A stretch of 64,000 nt of DNA, taken from the NCBI GenBank assembly GCA_012932295.1, contig JAAONU010000003.1, forward strand, positions 31,234,361 to 31,298,360, given 5' to 3'. A model generated the notes under the pieces. The model ran no database searches, was not told where the DNA came from, and saw nothing but the letters and a program-made list of their open reading frames with translations. This stretch comes from Cyclina sinensis (taxonomy: Eukaryota > Mollusca > Bivalvia > Venerida > Veneridae). Shown piece by piece: positions 12,001 to 22,300 of this stretch. Every line of letters begins with the position of its first letter. The first letter of the stretch is position 1. The position numbers were made by a program, and so were the translations under genes.

Positions 12001-15000
12001 TAAATACAACAGATATCAGTGAATCTGTGACACTTGCATATGGAAATTCTTTGAATGTATTGTTTCTCAGAGCCCATATACTTGACTTCATCATGTAAAT
12101 ACAACAGATATCAGTGAATTTGTGACACTTGCATATGGAAAATCTCTAAGTGCATTGTTTCTCAGAGCCCTAATACTTGACTTCATCATGTTAATACAAC
12201 AGATATCAGTGATTCTGTGACACTTGCATATGGAAAACCTTTGAGTGCATTGTTTCTCAGAGCCCTAATACTTGACTTCATCATGTTAATACAACAGATA
12301 TCAGTGATTCTATGACACTTGCATATGGAAAATCTTTGAGTGCATTGTTTCACAGAGCCCTAATACTTGACTTTATCATGTTAATACAACAGATATCAGT
12401 GATTCTGTGACACTTGCATATGGAAATTCTTTGAATGTATTGTTTCTCAGAGCCCTAATACTTGACTTCATTATGTTAATACAACAGATATCAGTGATTC
12501 TGTGGCACTTGCATATAAATGTAAAATAGCAAAGTTCAATCTTGTTTTGATACAAGATAGTAATGTGACAAAAAGTTAAATTTGTCAATAATTCTTTTTA
12601 ACTTTTTCAAATGCATTGCATTAAACGTAGTCTCATTAAAATGGAACAAAATTATGTCTACTTTTAGTTAAGAAAGAGTAGGATGATAAATATAGGTCTT
12701 TTTTGTTGGTTTGTTTATGACTTTTTTTTTATCACTTCTGATTAAATGATATATTTAGGAAATAGATTTTAAGTTTGAATTGAATATATCAGGATATCGA
12801 GTTCAGATGTGTAGTAATTTAATCACAAAGCATAGGCCTGAGTGATTAAATAATTACGCATATGAATGAGAAACTGTGATATATACAACAGTAGATCATG
12901 AAAATTTTGAAATCTATTTCCATTCTAACATGTACATATATTTATAAGGGGTGCATATATGTGCACTATTTAACAGTGATGTTTGCAGTGACATCAACAG
13001 TTGCGCGCCTGTGTTCTGCATGATAAAACATGTAAGATATATCGTGCTCAATTCTTCTTTGTTTATTGTCTGCAGAAGGCATTTACATTAGATTATTAAT
13101 TTTGCTAATGTACATGTATTTTTAGGATCTGGGACAACAAGGTTCATAGTTGAGAAGGCAAAGGAGGCAGTACAGTCATACCAGTGTTCAGACGGTATCT
13201 GTTTTAATATCTACTTACAGTTAAACAAAGATATTGTCAGCAAGTTTTCTTGAGTACAGACAGCAAGAATCAGCACTAACTAGATGTCATTCAAACTCAG
13301 ATATAGAGTAAAAATTGTCGTTTGAAATTAATTTTAATGCAAAAATCAAAGTTATTGTCAAAAATTCTACAAAGCAGTTGGTAAGTGATGTCTAAGTTAT
13401 TAAGATCCGCAAACTTGTCACTGAATTAAAACTGGCAGTGTGTTTCAGCTTCATTAAACAGAATTGAATCCTAAAATAATTCCCTTTTCTGATGTACAGT
13501 TCTAATGTGGACACATAAAAAAAATTGTAAGAGCTGCATTTTAAACTTTTCTTCTTAAAAACACCAAAGGGAGGTTTTATGCTATGCCCCTGATTATCTG
13601 CCTGACTGTCTATTAGCAGTTTCCTGCCTGCTCTGTATCTCTTGAACTGCTTAAAGGATGTTCATGAAACTTTGGTCAAATAATAACCTCATTGAATTGA
13701 TGTGAAGAATCCACATTATTCTTGTGTTTGAGGTTTGGATTTTGTAATTAGCTGATCACTTGATCCTAACCGTAGACATATTAATGATACTTGTAACAGT
13801 TCATATCGGACAGGTTTAACCTCTGACATACAGATGCAAAATGTTAATGAGCAGCATTATTAATTCCTTTGCAGAAAAAAATTGTTCATCTTAACCAGTT
13901 TCCATTGTTAGATAGACTGATAATGAATGAATTGCATCTGACAGAATTCCATAGCACATTTGAGTTTTCCATTATACACTTATAGTAATGAATAGTTTGA
14001 CTATCATGGACAAAACATTATTTTCAGTATCCAAAGATCCTCCACCACCTTATACTCCTCCTGAGTCAAGCTCCATTGGCACACATCAAGGGCACTTAGC
14101 AGAGACATCTGAACTTCCTTCTCCTTCAGGACAGAGACTTGCTCAGTCATCAGGAATATATGATGTTCCACCATCCGTCAGATCATCAAGATCAGGGCAA
14201 CACCGGCATTCCGTCCCAGCAGAGACCAGGCCTGCATTAGGAAGTAGTAACCATAGTAACATCAGGCCAAGGTCAAAGTCAGACAATAACATGTGCCATT
14301 TTGAAAGTCCATCAGAGTGCTCAGAAATGCATTTCTCAAGGTCAAGTCATTCATTGCCCTGTGAAAGTATGTCATCATCCTTACATGGAATAAGTGGAGA
14401 AAATTCAGGTTCCTTAAATACATCAAAAAGGACTTGCAGTCCAGCTCAAGGTGTATTTTCTGCTGACAACATACAATCAAGTCAAGATGGTTTACCACAG
14501 AGTGCAATTAGTCAACTACCTGCTGAACCCATAGTACATACAAATGTTGTTCAGATCAGACAGATTGTAGAATTACCGCCATTGGAAGCAGCTTGTCATG
14601 CCAAAACCAGAGGAGATCTTGGTCCAGAATACATGTTGCAGTCCACAAGTGTTCAACGTACACCAACAGAACATCCAAGTTCTGCTGACATCCAGTTTGC
14701 TGATGATGATGAATTTACACACACTGAGGTAAAAATTCTTCATACAACAGTTAAAGGTATAGACTAGATACCAAAAGAAAGAAGATGTAGCCAGTTGTAA
14801 AAGGTTTTTATAAGTTACTTAAAGTGAATGGTGTATATGCTTTATGATTGATGGCCTGAGAATCAAGTTCGTCTATTGACCAGATTACTTCTATGAGAAG
14901 TTTGTAGTTTATAAAGGAGGACATTGGTTTAGTATTGTTAAGCAGACATACCCCACAATCAACTCATTATATATGTCTTTTATTGCTACAGAATGAAAAA

Positions 15001-15500
15001 AAAATTGATTATTTACAGAAGAACATGTGTTCAGAAATTCCTTCTTTAAGTATTAAGACACCCAGAAGGCAATCTGTAATAATGGCTAGTCACCAAAAAG
15101 TAGTATAAAAACAACTCTATATAAAGACAAGTAATAATGTTTTCAGCTTTTATGGTGTACTTAGAACTTTTAACTGACAGCTGACATCTGGTAATAATTC
15201 AATATTATCTGCATTTACATGATTTGCCAAAACAGAATAGCTCTACTCTTAATTTTAGGGTAAGATGTCATCAGAAATGTAATGAAAAGAAACTGCATAC
15301 CCCAAAGGGCCCCAAACTCCCCATGAACTACAACAAAAATAGGGGAAAAACCTAATGGCAGTCAGAAAAATGCAGTAATCCATGTGTTATATATTTAGGA
15401 TGAAAGACTGAGACCAGTTCCAGCACCTCGACGTACAAGTTCTGGTCAAGATATGAATGAAGGTTATACTACTGCAGAAGAATGGCAGGAAGGCATGTAA
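3017..15500 (+). CDS. Spliced gene: BAR-like helical protein with PPPY-containing tail, unnamed
   Basis: Coding exons are 3017-3111 (acceptor at 2990), 3179-3294, 7177-7229, 8043-8106, 8384-8463, 9043-9099, 9765-9846, 10188-10312, 10848-10908, 13126-13194, 14028-14728 and 15399-15500. Every junction has GT and AG and the phases agree throughout, giving about 534 residues. Residues 1-267 are predicted almost wholly helical and highly charged, with three long amphipathic stretches resembling a BAR/AH-type fold; this is inference from composition. Residues 268-501 lie in one exon and form a Ser/Pro-rich disordered tail that starts with PPPPYTPP, which contains a PPxY WW-ligand motif. The last exon adds a proline-arginine motif (PVPAPRR) that could be an SH3 ligand. 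The start is uncertain: ATG 3017 is the first in-frame methionine, but the exon may extend to 2991 and join an upstream exon. I do not recognise the family name. Confidence 0.8.
3340..4794. repeat. 31-bp minisatellite array in intron 2 (left block)
   Basis: Dozens of head-to-tail copies of a 31-bp unit follow the pattern pyrimidines-TTTACAGTGCAGTATTCAATT. The left part (3350-3900) has TGTAATATTC where later units have TGCAGTATTC. Because 31 is one more than a multiple of three and the unit lacks plus-strand stops in every frame, overlapping phantom frames appear in all three phases (for example 4008-4409, 4046-4384 and 4102-4389). They are not genes. Confidence 0.95.
5332..5868 (+). pseudogene. 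C-terminal remnant of hAT-type transposase
   Basis: An open frame in the transposon. Its conserved part, around KEFDPVPAIDYWN followed by RRPNFKD, resembles the extreme C-terminus of hAT-family transposases and of domesticated BED/hAT zinc-finger proteins. It is followed by a repetitive Thr/Val/Ser tail (SVTCTP-type repeats, about residues 85-125) and an acidic end. The catalytic core is absent, so it is a fragment. Splicing within the element is unclear: the acceptor before the conserved block may be at about 5397. Confidence 0.5.
5831..6095. repeat. Two-copy direct duplication inside the transposon, 140-bp period
   Basis: The segment starting GGGTGTTCGACAATCTG at 5831 recurs at 5971 and stays nearly identical for about 125 bases. 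The first copy includes the stop of the transposase remnant. Confidence 0.9.
6324..6985. repeat. 31-bp minisatellite array, right block
   Basis: Continuation of the same 31-bp family after the transposon. The stretch 6420-6850 is almost the same, unit by unit, as 4350-4790. It shares variant units such as the AATTAACAGTGCAG copy and the insertion with CAGAATACAG. This implies a block duplication and not just more copies. Confidence 0.9.
7430..7560 (+). repeat. Degenerate tRNA-like SINE fragment
   Basis: A weak A-box-like (agtgatctagagcattgg) and B-box-like (gagttcaaatcc) arrangement in intron 3. It is too diverged to be a tRNA gene. Confidence 0.4.
7632..7962. repeat. 40-bp minisatellite, about eight copies
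   Basis: Head-to-tail units built around TGATGCTAAGTGGTTTTTG followed by TTAGCACTATAACCACTGTC, ending 80 bases before the exon at 8043. It is unrelated to the 31-bp array in the preceding intron. Confidence 0.95.
8530..8712 (-). repeat. tRNA-derived SINE (family C)
   Basis: The reverse strand from about 8705 reads GGCGGAGTGGTTAACGCG (A-box-like) and then GGGTTCAAACCC (B-box-like), followed by a body rich in simple AT sequence. It lies in an intron downstream of the exon ending 8463. Confidence 0.65.
9137..9446. mobile_element. 310-bp MITE with TTAA target duplication
   Basis: Perfect 14-bp inverted ends, AGTCCCAGGATCAC and its complement, are flanked on both sides by TTAA (9133-9136 and 9447-9450). 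TTAA duplication fits piggyBac-type elements, although a TA-duplicating element inserted at TTAA cannot be excluded. The frame 9152-9355 inside it is not protein-like. Confidence 0.8.
11235..12515. repeat. 95-bp minisatellite, about 13 copies
   Basis: A 95-bp unit containing CTCAGAGCCCTAATACTTGA and AATACAACAGATATCAGTG repeats through the intron 10909-13125. It is well conserved over 11480-12510 and degenerate at the left edge. Several minus-strand frames (11523-11711, 11806-12009, 11901-12104 and 12376-12588) encode the same repeated peptide and are products of the array. Confidence 0.95.
13560..13760. repeat. Dispersed-repeat fragment
   Basis: An intronic stretch with GGATGTTCATGAAACTTTGG and related text, a phrase I associate with abundant bivalve dispersed repeats. 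No second good copy was found in this window, so the assignment rests on recollection. Confidence 0.35.
14028..14728 (+). CDS. Long penultimate exon of the BAR-like gene (disordered tail)
   Basis: Acceptor TTTTCAG at 14021-14027 and donor GAG|GTAAAA after 14728. It enters in phase 1 from the exon ending 13194. It encodes about 234 residues rich in Ser, Pro and Gln, starting with the PPPPYTPP ligand motif. The ATG at 13988 lies in the intron and is not the start. Confidence 0.85.
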
Positions 15501-17620
15501 TTCGAGTTTGATATTACACAACTGTTGTAAATGTCTTTATAGATTGTCATGAATTTCAACTTTTAATGGACAAAATACCATCTTCAAAAGAATGGCTATG
15601 CACTGCACACACTCTAACAGTTGACAGTTAAGAGCCTTTGAAAACCTGTCATTGCATCAATTTTGTATCCAGTGCAAAAATGCTTAGATGCAAATCTTCA
15701 GGTTAACTCAATTTTATGTTGAAGTTATATTTTCAAGACAAGAAGTACTGTTATTCTTTTAAACAGGCAAGAAAGACTTTTTTCTTCAATATACCAGGAT
15801 AATTTTCATAGCCTGATTTTTTTTAAACATTTATTTTACATTTTTGTAGTGTTGTAAATGGCAAACTTTTTACACTCCATGGTCACTGGCACACAGGAAC
15901 ATGTATGCAAAATAGATTTTTAATTCATGTTAATATATATTTTTATTATTTATTTAAATAATCACTTTTATTTTTTTGTAAAAAAAAATAAAATTAATAT
16001 TTTCATGTAAAGGTGCTATTTAGTTTCATGAAATTTACATGACTTGTTATTTCATTCACTGTTATGTCCACTCTCTCTTTTCGTTGATTCAGATGCTGTA
16101 GACAGTTATTGTTGAGGTAGTCTTGGGTGTGATTTTGGTTCATTTTAGCTCAATTTTTTAACACATTGTGTTCTGACATTACTTTAAAGTGCTCAATTCG
16201 TTATCTGTATTGGAACTAGTCAAGAGACAAAAGCGATTGTGCGCAGGCATAGAGAATGAATTAAGCAAGTTTATCATCTGTTTCAAGCATTTCTTGGTCT
16301 TCTCAAAGCATGTCAGATATTTGAAAAAAAATTGTTTAACCTGTAGTTAAGGTAACCACTAAATATGAGTATAGTACATTTAATATTTGTGTAGTACTGT
16401 GTATAATATATTTAATATTTATGTAATACAGTGTGTAGTATATTTAATATTTATGTAAATACAACACTTCTCTGAATTAGTCACATTTAGGACAGGGGCC
16501 AAACTTTCATATACATCATTGTTTCCCTTTTATGCCAATTTAGAGGTTGTATTCTGTGAGTAAATATTGACAGAATTACACAGATATTGTATACATTCCT
16601 TAAAATATTTGTTCTTAATATTAGTGAACTTTTCACTCATGCTCATTTATTTGAAATAGTTTACATTTATTAATAGAATTGATGTTCTTTTTTAAGCACT
16701 GGTTAAATACTTGTTTATACCTTTTTTTAACAAATGTATAATAATGACTCTTCCCTTTTTATCTAGAAGGAACCTTTTTAGTAAAACATTAAAGATTATT
16801 GCTTAAAAATAGAAATACTTCTTTGCATGCCTGCTTCAAAATAGTTACACATTAAGTCACTATTTTCAATGAATCAAATCATGTCTGAAGATGTGTGTAC
16901 TGTTTTTCAGAGCAATGTTTTTTTATCCTTGATAGTTGTAATTGTTTCCTGTGTTTTAATTGAACTTGCTTTAATGCATTTATTTATAAAGAATATACCA
17001 CTTCTTGTTGTGCTTTAGAACTAGTGATAAAACCTAAAGCGTATATTTTTAGATTTTCTAAGGTACTTGTATATTTGTGTTGTACAGTGGTTTTGATGTT
17101 GTTACTGATGTATTGTTTTTACAAGCTGAACTTTGCTTGCTTTGTAGCTTACATACACTAACACATAATAATATTATCTAGTCTTTCTACTGTATGTTTT
17201 ATTGAAAAGCTTTTCTGTCCATTATATCAACATTTTCGACTTTCTATACATTCCTGGTTGCTAGTTACAATTTGTATCCAGTTCTTATACATTGTTTAAT
17301 AACAGTAGTCAGTTTACGTCGTGTTTCATGCAGTGAAATGTGTAAAGGCTGGTACAATTCCTGTGTCATCAAGGTTACCCTCTGTTAGTTTGTGTTATAC
17401 TAACTTTTTAAGTTATGAAAATTCACAATGGTCTTTTAACTTCATGGTTATGGGAACAAAAGCATTTATAAGGTGTGATGAGACAGATGTTTTAAATCTG
17501 ATCTTTTGAGCATTCCTTGGAAACACTTTATAACCTATAGACTGTGTTATTTATTCTTTCTAATATTGTTTATTTTTTAAAATGTATAACAATAAAATAA
17601 ACTGCAAATTTATTGTTTGT
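15501..17620 (+). other. Probable 3' UTR of the BAR-like gene
   Basis: No coding potential and AT-rich. Candidate poly(A) signals are near 15987 (an AATAAA in an A-rich run) and at 17591-17596. The extent depends on which is used. Confidence 0.55.
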
Positions 17621-18190
17621 TATGTGTAATTTTTCAGACGTTATCACTTCTATGCCCTTTGATCGCAGAAATGTATTCAATATTTAGCAATTACTTTATA
17701 TTTCTGGCGAGTTGTTTAATATAAACATACACGAAATATAAACAAACCACTGGAATGAGCAGACGTATCTTTGCGGAAAATTTTGTTACTGAAGCCATCA
17801 ATGGTCAGGTAATCATCAGATATTGTATTTGAAAGATGTGTTTCCGTGGAAAACAAAATATCAGTCACATTTACACTGTATTGTTAATAACGTAATGATT
17901 TAGAAGCAGGTGGGGAAGTGTAACACAACACGTTAGATATGCATCATTGATATTTCAAAACTAATTTTGGAAAAAATGGAATATTTATCAAACTTCAACC
18001 AAGTCTATCGACAGCAAAATTGAATTTACTTATAAAAATGAATAGTAACTACAGTATTGTTTTTTTAGATAAACAATTTGTAAACATTTTAAAAATTTAC
18101 ATGTGTGCTTTTATTGTGTTTCGAGCACGTGTTTTTTTGTTGTTTTTTAAAGCTGGTGCGTTCACTGATAAGGAAATTCTACATCAGTGC
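17621..18190. other. Spacer without recognised gene
   Basis: AT-rich sequence with no conserved frame or clear repeat that I can identify. Confidence 0.5.
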
Positions 18191-18215
18191 CTCGCACTGG
18201 AGCGATAAATCTACT

Positions 18216-18267
18216 ACCGGAAGTGCGTAACTGACGTCACAGACTCAGTCTGGCTAGTCTCGCGAGA
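18216..18267. promoter_or_regulatory. Promoter-like cluster: ETS, CRE and TCTCGCGAGA
   Basis: Within 52 bp are ACCGGAAGTG (18216-18225), TGACGTCA (18232-18239) and the palindrome TCTCGCGAGA (18258-18267). All three are known core elements of TATA-less, often bidirectional, animal promoters. The nearest coding regions end before it (plus-strand gene) or run toward it from the right (minus-strand gene), so what it would start is unclear. Confidence 0.5.
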
Positions 18268-19091
18268 TTAAGAAATGCAATAATAGCTGCGCTCTGGTAT
18301 CTTCGATTGAAAAATAAATGTTGTTGCATAAAAACTCTAATTCTCTTTAAAAGGATTGATTTCTATATAAATTTTGTCATAATGCTACTATTTGGGGGAT
18401 GTTTAATGACTGGAACCTGCTTTATTTGATATCCCATCCCTTTAAATTAAGAAATTTTATAAAAAGTATGACCAAAATGGCATATTACAAAGCTGAAATG
18501 ACTGAATTTTGACAGGCATTGATTTGTTCCTGATGGAAATAACTTTCAAAAATATCGTATGGCACTGACACTGTTGTATTTCATAGCCTAGTCAAGCTGT
18601 TCTAGTGTGACATTGTTATTCAACCGATTTTTAACAGTTATGGTTAAACTCGCTTTACTTATACATAAACTTGGAAATACAATTAAATTAGACTGCCTCC
18701 GTAGCATGGTTGTTAAAGTCGCGGTTCTTTTATGTGAAAATATGGCCAGTATAGCACTAGTCGGTCCCTGGTACTTTGACCGCTTATATGACTTGACTGT
18801 CCATCAAAACTCCACAAAAAAAACAACAGAATAAACCTGTATAATTAATGGAATAAAATGTAGCCTTTTGGTCGAACCATTACTATACACTTGAAATATG
18901 ACGAAATATGAACGCAGTACTAGAGCTCTATTAATAAATATTTAGGCAATATCTATTAAATACACGGCAAGCCACATGGCACTAACTCTCTTCAACCTAA
19001 AGTGTTTTTTTAGAAAATATTTATTGAATATCCTCTCGGCGTCTAAAACACCCGAAGAACACACTGACTGGCAAGGGAAAAGAGAAATCTG

Positions 19092-20042
19092 TTACGTGGT
19101 TTTTTCAGTTTGTATTACGGAGTCAGGTTGTGACAGTTCCGACAGACTCGAGCTACGGCTCTCTTCTACAAGCGGAAAAGTTGAGTCTTTTTGAACGGAA
19201 TTTATGCCACTTGGTGACCTTGACCGTAAAGACTCTCTAGAAGGAACTTGGTTCCGTGTGTAGAACCTTGGTAACACAATGCCTCTATGCCTTACAGCAG
19301 CCCACTTCTTCACTCTAACAGCGGGCCCAGATTTACCGTAGTTTGGACTGAGTTGAAGGTAGCCGTCTGTCTGGGTTAAAGGAGGAGCAAGAGTCTCTTC
19401 TAACCGCCTGAACCTAGGATCCTCTGTTGAATGTGTGTACAACATAGGTTCCACATCATGACTATTAATGAGTCGATCCTGGTCGTGCAAATATTCAGCC
19501 ATGCTTGGTTTATGCGGGGTCATTTTTGCACTCTTTATTGCCTTTTCTTTCTTTTTGGTAACGTCTCCAAGTTGTTGCTGAGAATCAAGATAAAAACACA
19601 ATACATTTATTGGTGGCGCTAATCTGGCGTTAAAAATGAATGGATCAATTTCCGGTTCCGGTGTAGGTACTGGCATGTAACGTGTGCCATACTGGGCTAT
19701 GAAAGCGTCTTTCATGCGCTGATAACCAGCTTCCCATACTTCGTGCCATTTCTTGCGATGTCTTAGGGTGTCAATAAATGCATACCTGTATTTACGGTGT
19801 GCAAATCTAAAACTGCGTTTTTGATTTGAGATATATTTAAGCTGGACGTCCAGTATACTGTCCTGCATTGTATTTTCATACAGCAGTACTCGAGCTATGT
19901 GTGTTTTTGGAAGTAAACTGTGCTTGTGTTTCTGTCCATAGTTTGGTTGTATGGTTGGTGGCTTATGGAGATAAGCTGTTTTATCTTTCTTCTTTCCTCC
20001 TGTATATATTTCAGGCAATGGTTGTATAGGAGGGAACGCCAT
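19092..20042 (-). CDS. Unrecognised 316-residue protein, paralogue of the 29.1 kb gene
   Basis: The coding region is uninterrupted on the minus strand from ATG at 20042-20040 to TAA at 19094-19092. Upstream the frame stays open to a good acceptor (TGATTTTCAG, ending near 20071), so the ATG exon is spliced to an upstream, probably non-coding, exon. An AATAAA on the minus strand lies at 19025-19020. Features in order: basic N-terminus, YLHKPP and PNYG (24-36), SLLPK then RVLLYEN, a basic and aromatic stretch (about 75-120), TEDPRFR (206-212), a second PNYG, and a Ser-rich C-terminus. No signal peptide or membrane helix is evident. I do not recognise a domain. Collinear motifs tie it to the protein at 29101-29790. 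Confidence 0.8.
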   Translation of the reverse strand: MAFPPIQPLPEIYTGGKKKDKTAYLHKPPTIQPNYGQKHKHSLLPKTHIARVLLYENTMQDSILDVQLKYISNQKRSFRFAHRKYRYAFIDTLRHRKKWHEVWEAGYQRMKDAFIAQYGTRYMPVPTPEPEIDPFIFNARLAPPINVLCFYLDSQQQLGDVTKKKEKAIKSAKMTPHKPSMAEYLHDQDRLINSHDVEPMLYTHSTEDPRFRRLEETLAPPLTQTDGYLQLSPNYGKSGPAVRVKKWAAVRHRGIVLPRFYTRNQVPSRESLRSRSPSGINSVQKDSTFPLVEESRSSSLSELSQPDSVIQTEKTT

Positions 20043-20199
20043 AAGTGTGTATTCAAACCTCTGAAGGGCCTGAAAATCATAGGATACATTCAAGTTAAAA
20101 AAAGTGCCCTTCAAAAGACATTTTCTAAACACAGTGATGCAAAAACAACTAAACTAAAAAACAAAAACCTCAAATTTAGAATAAATGAAATCCATTAAT

Positions 20200-21480
20200 A
20201 TTTAATAAACCATACATATTTTGCATTACAAACGCCGATTTTTTTACTGTTTTCTTTTTTTTTGTCGTTGGACATTTGCAATGTTTTATCTCAGTTCATA
20301 ATGAAATACTAGTATTATTTGTCACTCGCTATTCATTTTTTTTTCAGACTTAGTTTATTCAAATTAAAAATGGAAGCAAGTTATAACTATTTCAGCCTAT
20401 TTAATGATGGACCATAATAACTTTCTGACAATTTTACCGACTAGCAATGCTCAACAGTTTAACTCTGATAGTTCAAAAAGCTAAGGTTTTAAGTTACTTT
20501 GAACATCATGAATCTTAAAACAGAGAACTTACTTGTCACTATGTTACTATATCCAAGTCAGTTCCGACTGTATTTCACTGTTCTTCGCTTATAGTTAATG
20601 CGTTCTCGTAGCAGGACTTTTATAAAGAACTTTTCATTTGATGAACTGCGACGATTTCAATGATTTTGATTCATATTCTATAGAGCTTAAGAGTGAATGA
20701 TGTTACTCCTGGGCCACTTTGATGCGGAATCAATAACACTTGAAAAGGGATGGAGATAATTTATTCATATCATGCCTTTTGAGTGTGAAGATTTATTACA
20801 TTTTGATTGATACAAATTTCATTTTAAGCATACAACCATATAAATAATAAACTGTTTAATAGAAATGTGTTGAATTGATTAAATTACTGTAAATTTTCAT
20901 TTTGCACAAGCTATGTAGTAGAATTAGGATACTGTCTTGTCTCTAGATTTAGTGGTATTGTGTATTTCATGTAATATGCTTGCCCTTCTTCTGTTGTTAG
21001 TTGTTTAATTCTAAACGTTTCAACGTTATATTTCACCATTTAGTTTCTTCAGTACGATGTTATTGGTTTATTTACCGTAGTGTATATTGCCGGAACAATT
21101 AACCCCTTACCCTAGCTGTAGCCGGAAAAAAAGCAGTGACAACGTACTGAAAGATCTAAATGGTGAAATTAGGAATAAAAGTTCTTAATATCTGGTAACA
21201 ATATTAATTTTGTTTTTGGCGTAATGTTTTATAGTCACATGGTTTCCAGCAAGACCTTTCGTCGTAAAATGTGACCCGATAAAAACAGTGTCCTATGTAA
21301 GTTGTAGTTTCATGCAGTTTATTAAATATATGTAATCACCAATTTTTGTAAGTGTATATGTTCCTGATCATCTTTTTTGATACTTTATCGTTTCGTTCTG
21401 TTTCAGACTCATCATCTGTATTTTGTTACTTTGAACGAAGAATTAAAAGGGTTATATATTTCAGCAGAAATTGGTATATA
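20200..21480. other. Spacer and probable 5' region of the minus-strand gene
   Basis: No coding frame. A non-coding first exon and promoter for the minus-strand gene would be expected here but cannot be placed. It also holds the foldback element at 21031-21169. Confidence 0.4.
21031..21169. repeat. Short foldback (hairpin) element
   Basis: Arms 21031-21059 and 21141-21169 are near-perfect inverted copies (TTTCACCATTTAG at the outer end, TTCAGTACG at the inner end), separated by about 80 bases. It looks like a small MITE or its remnant. Confidence 0.7.
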
Positions 21481-21499
21481 TGGTATAAAGAAAGAATCA

Positions 21500-22300
21500 G
21501 TAAAGAAAACAAGAGGGCCTTGGTGGCCCTGAGTCGCTCACCTGAGTAATTTGGTTGAGGGTCTGCTGTTGAGCAAACATCAAAACCATAATAACCGGTT
21601 TTGAATTTTTTAAAATCTAATGAGCCATTGCAGGGTTATTAATTAACCCATGGGTACAATCTGAACAATTGTGGTAAAGACCCTCTAGAAGATAGACCAT
21701 GGAAAATAACTTAAGTCTTCAGCTGACCGTCTTTTACAAGAAGATTTTCAAAGATCTTATATTTTATACAAAAAGGACCCCCAGCAAACATATGAAATAT
21801 ATAAGCTCTAGGGCATGAGGTTTCAGATAAGAAAAAAATTTAAAAGTCTTTCTTAAATAAGCCTAATATGTAGAATTTTGTGACCCCGGGGCAGGATCAT
21901 TCATGACCGCAGGGACATAATTTGAACAAACTTGGTAGTGGACATCTAGATAATGCTCCATACTAAATATCTAAAAGGTCTAAAGCGTACGGATTCACAG
22001 AGATTACATATTTCACACAATTAGGACCCCCTGCGCAGGGCCAACTTTTACCCAATGGACATTATTTGAACAAATCGGGTAGACGCCCATTAGGCAATGC
22101 AACATACAAAATAGCTAAGCTATACGACGTACGGTTTCAGACAAAAAGACTTTTTAAAGTCTTTCCTACATAAGTCTTTGTAAAATGAAATGTACCTGGT
22201 GCAGGGCCATTAACGACCCCAGGGGCACGATTTGAACAACCTTGGCAGAGGTCCTCTAGATGATACTTTCTTTGGATTATACATTGTAATAACAATATAA
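21500..22300. repeat. Dispersed bivalve-type repeat
   Basis: Starts with the palindromic GAGGGCCTTGGTGGCCCTGA and CGCTCACCTGA. It continues as degenerate units (GACCCC...GGGGCA, CATAATTTGAACAA, TAGA(C/T)AATG, TTTCAGA(C/T)AAGA) that recur about every 170 bp to 22270. I know similar text from many bivalve transcripts and genomes. The reading frames here are not coding. Confidence 0.65.

Noticed and set aside
3340..12515. CRISPR-like arrays
   Set aside because: The repeats are contiguous without unique spacers and the genome is eukaryotic. They are minisatellites.
11523..12588. Repeated minus-strand peptides resembling a small gene family
   Set aside because: They recur with the 95-bp array period and lie inside an intron.
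13988..14767. A free-standing 259-residue gene
   Set aside because: The first 13 codons are intronic and the last 13 read through a donor. The rest is the penultimate exon of the BAR-like gene.
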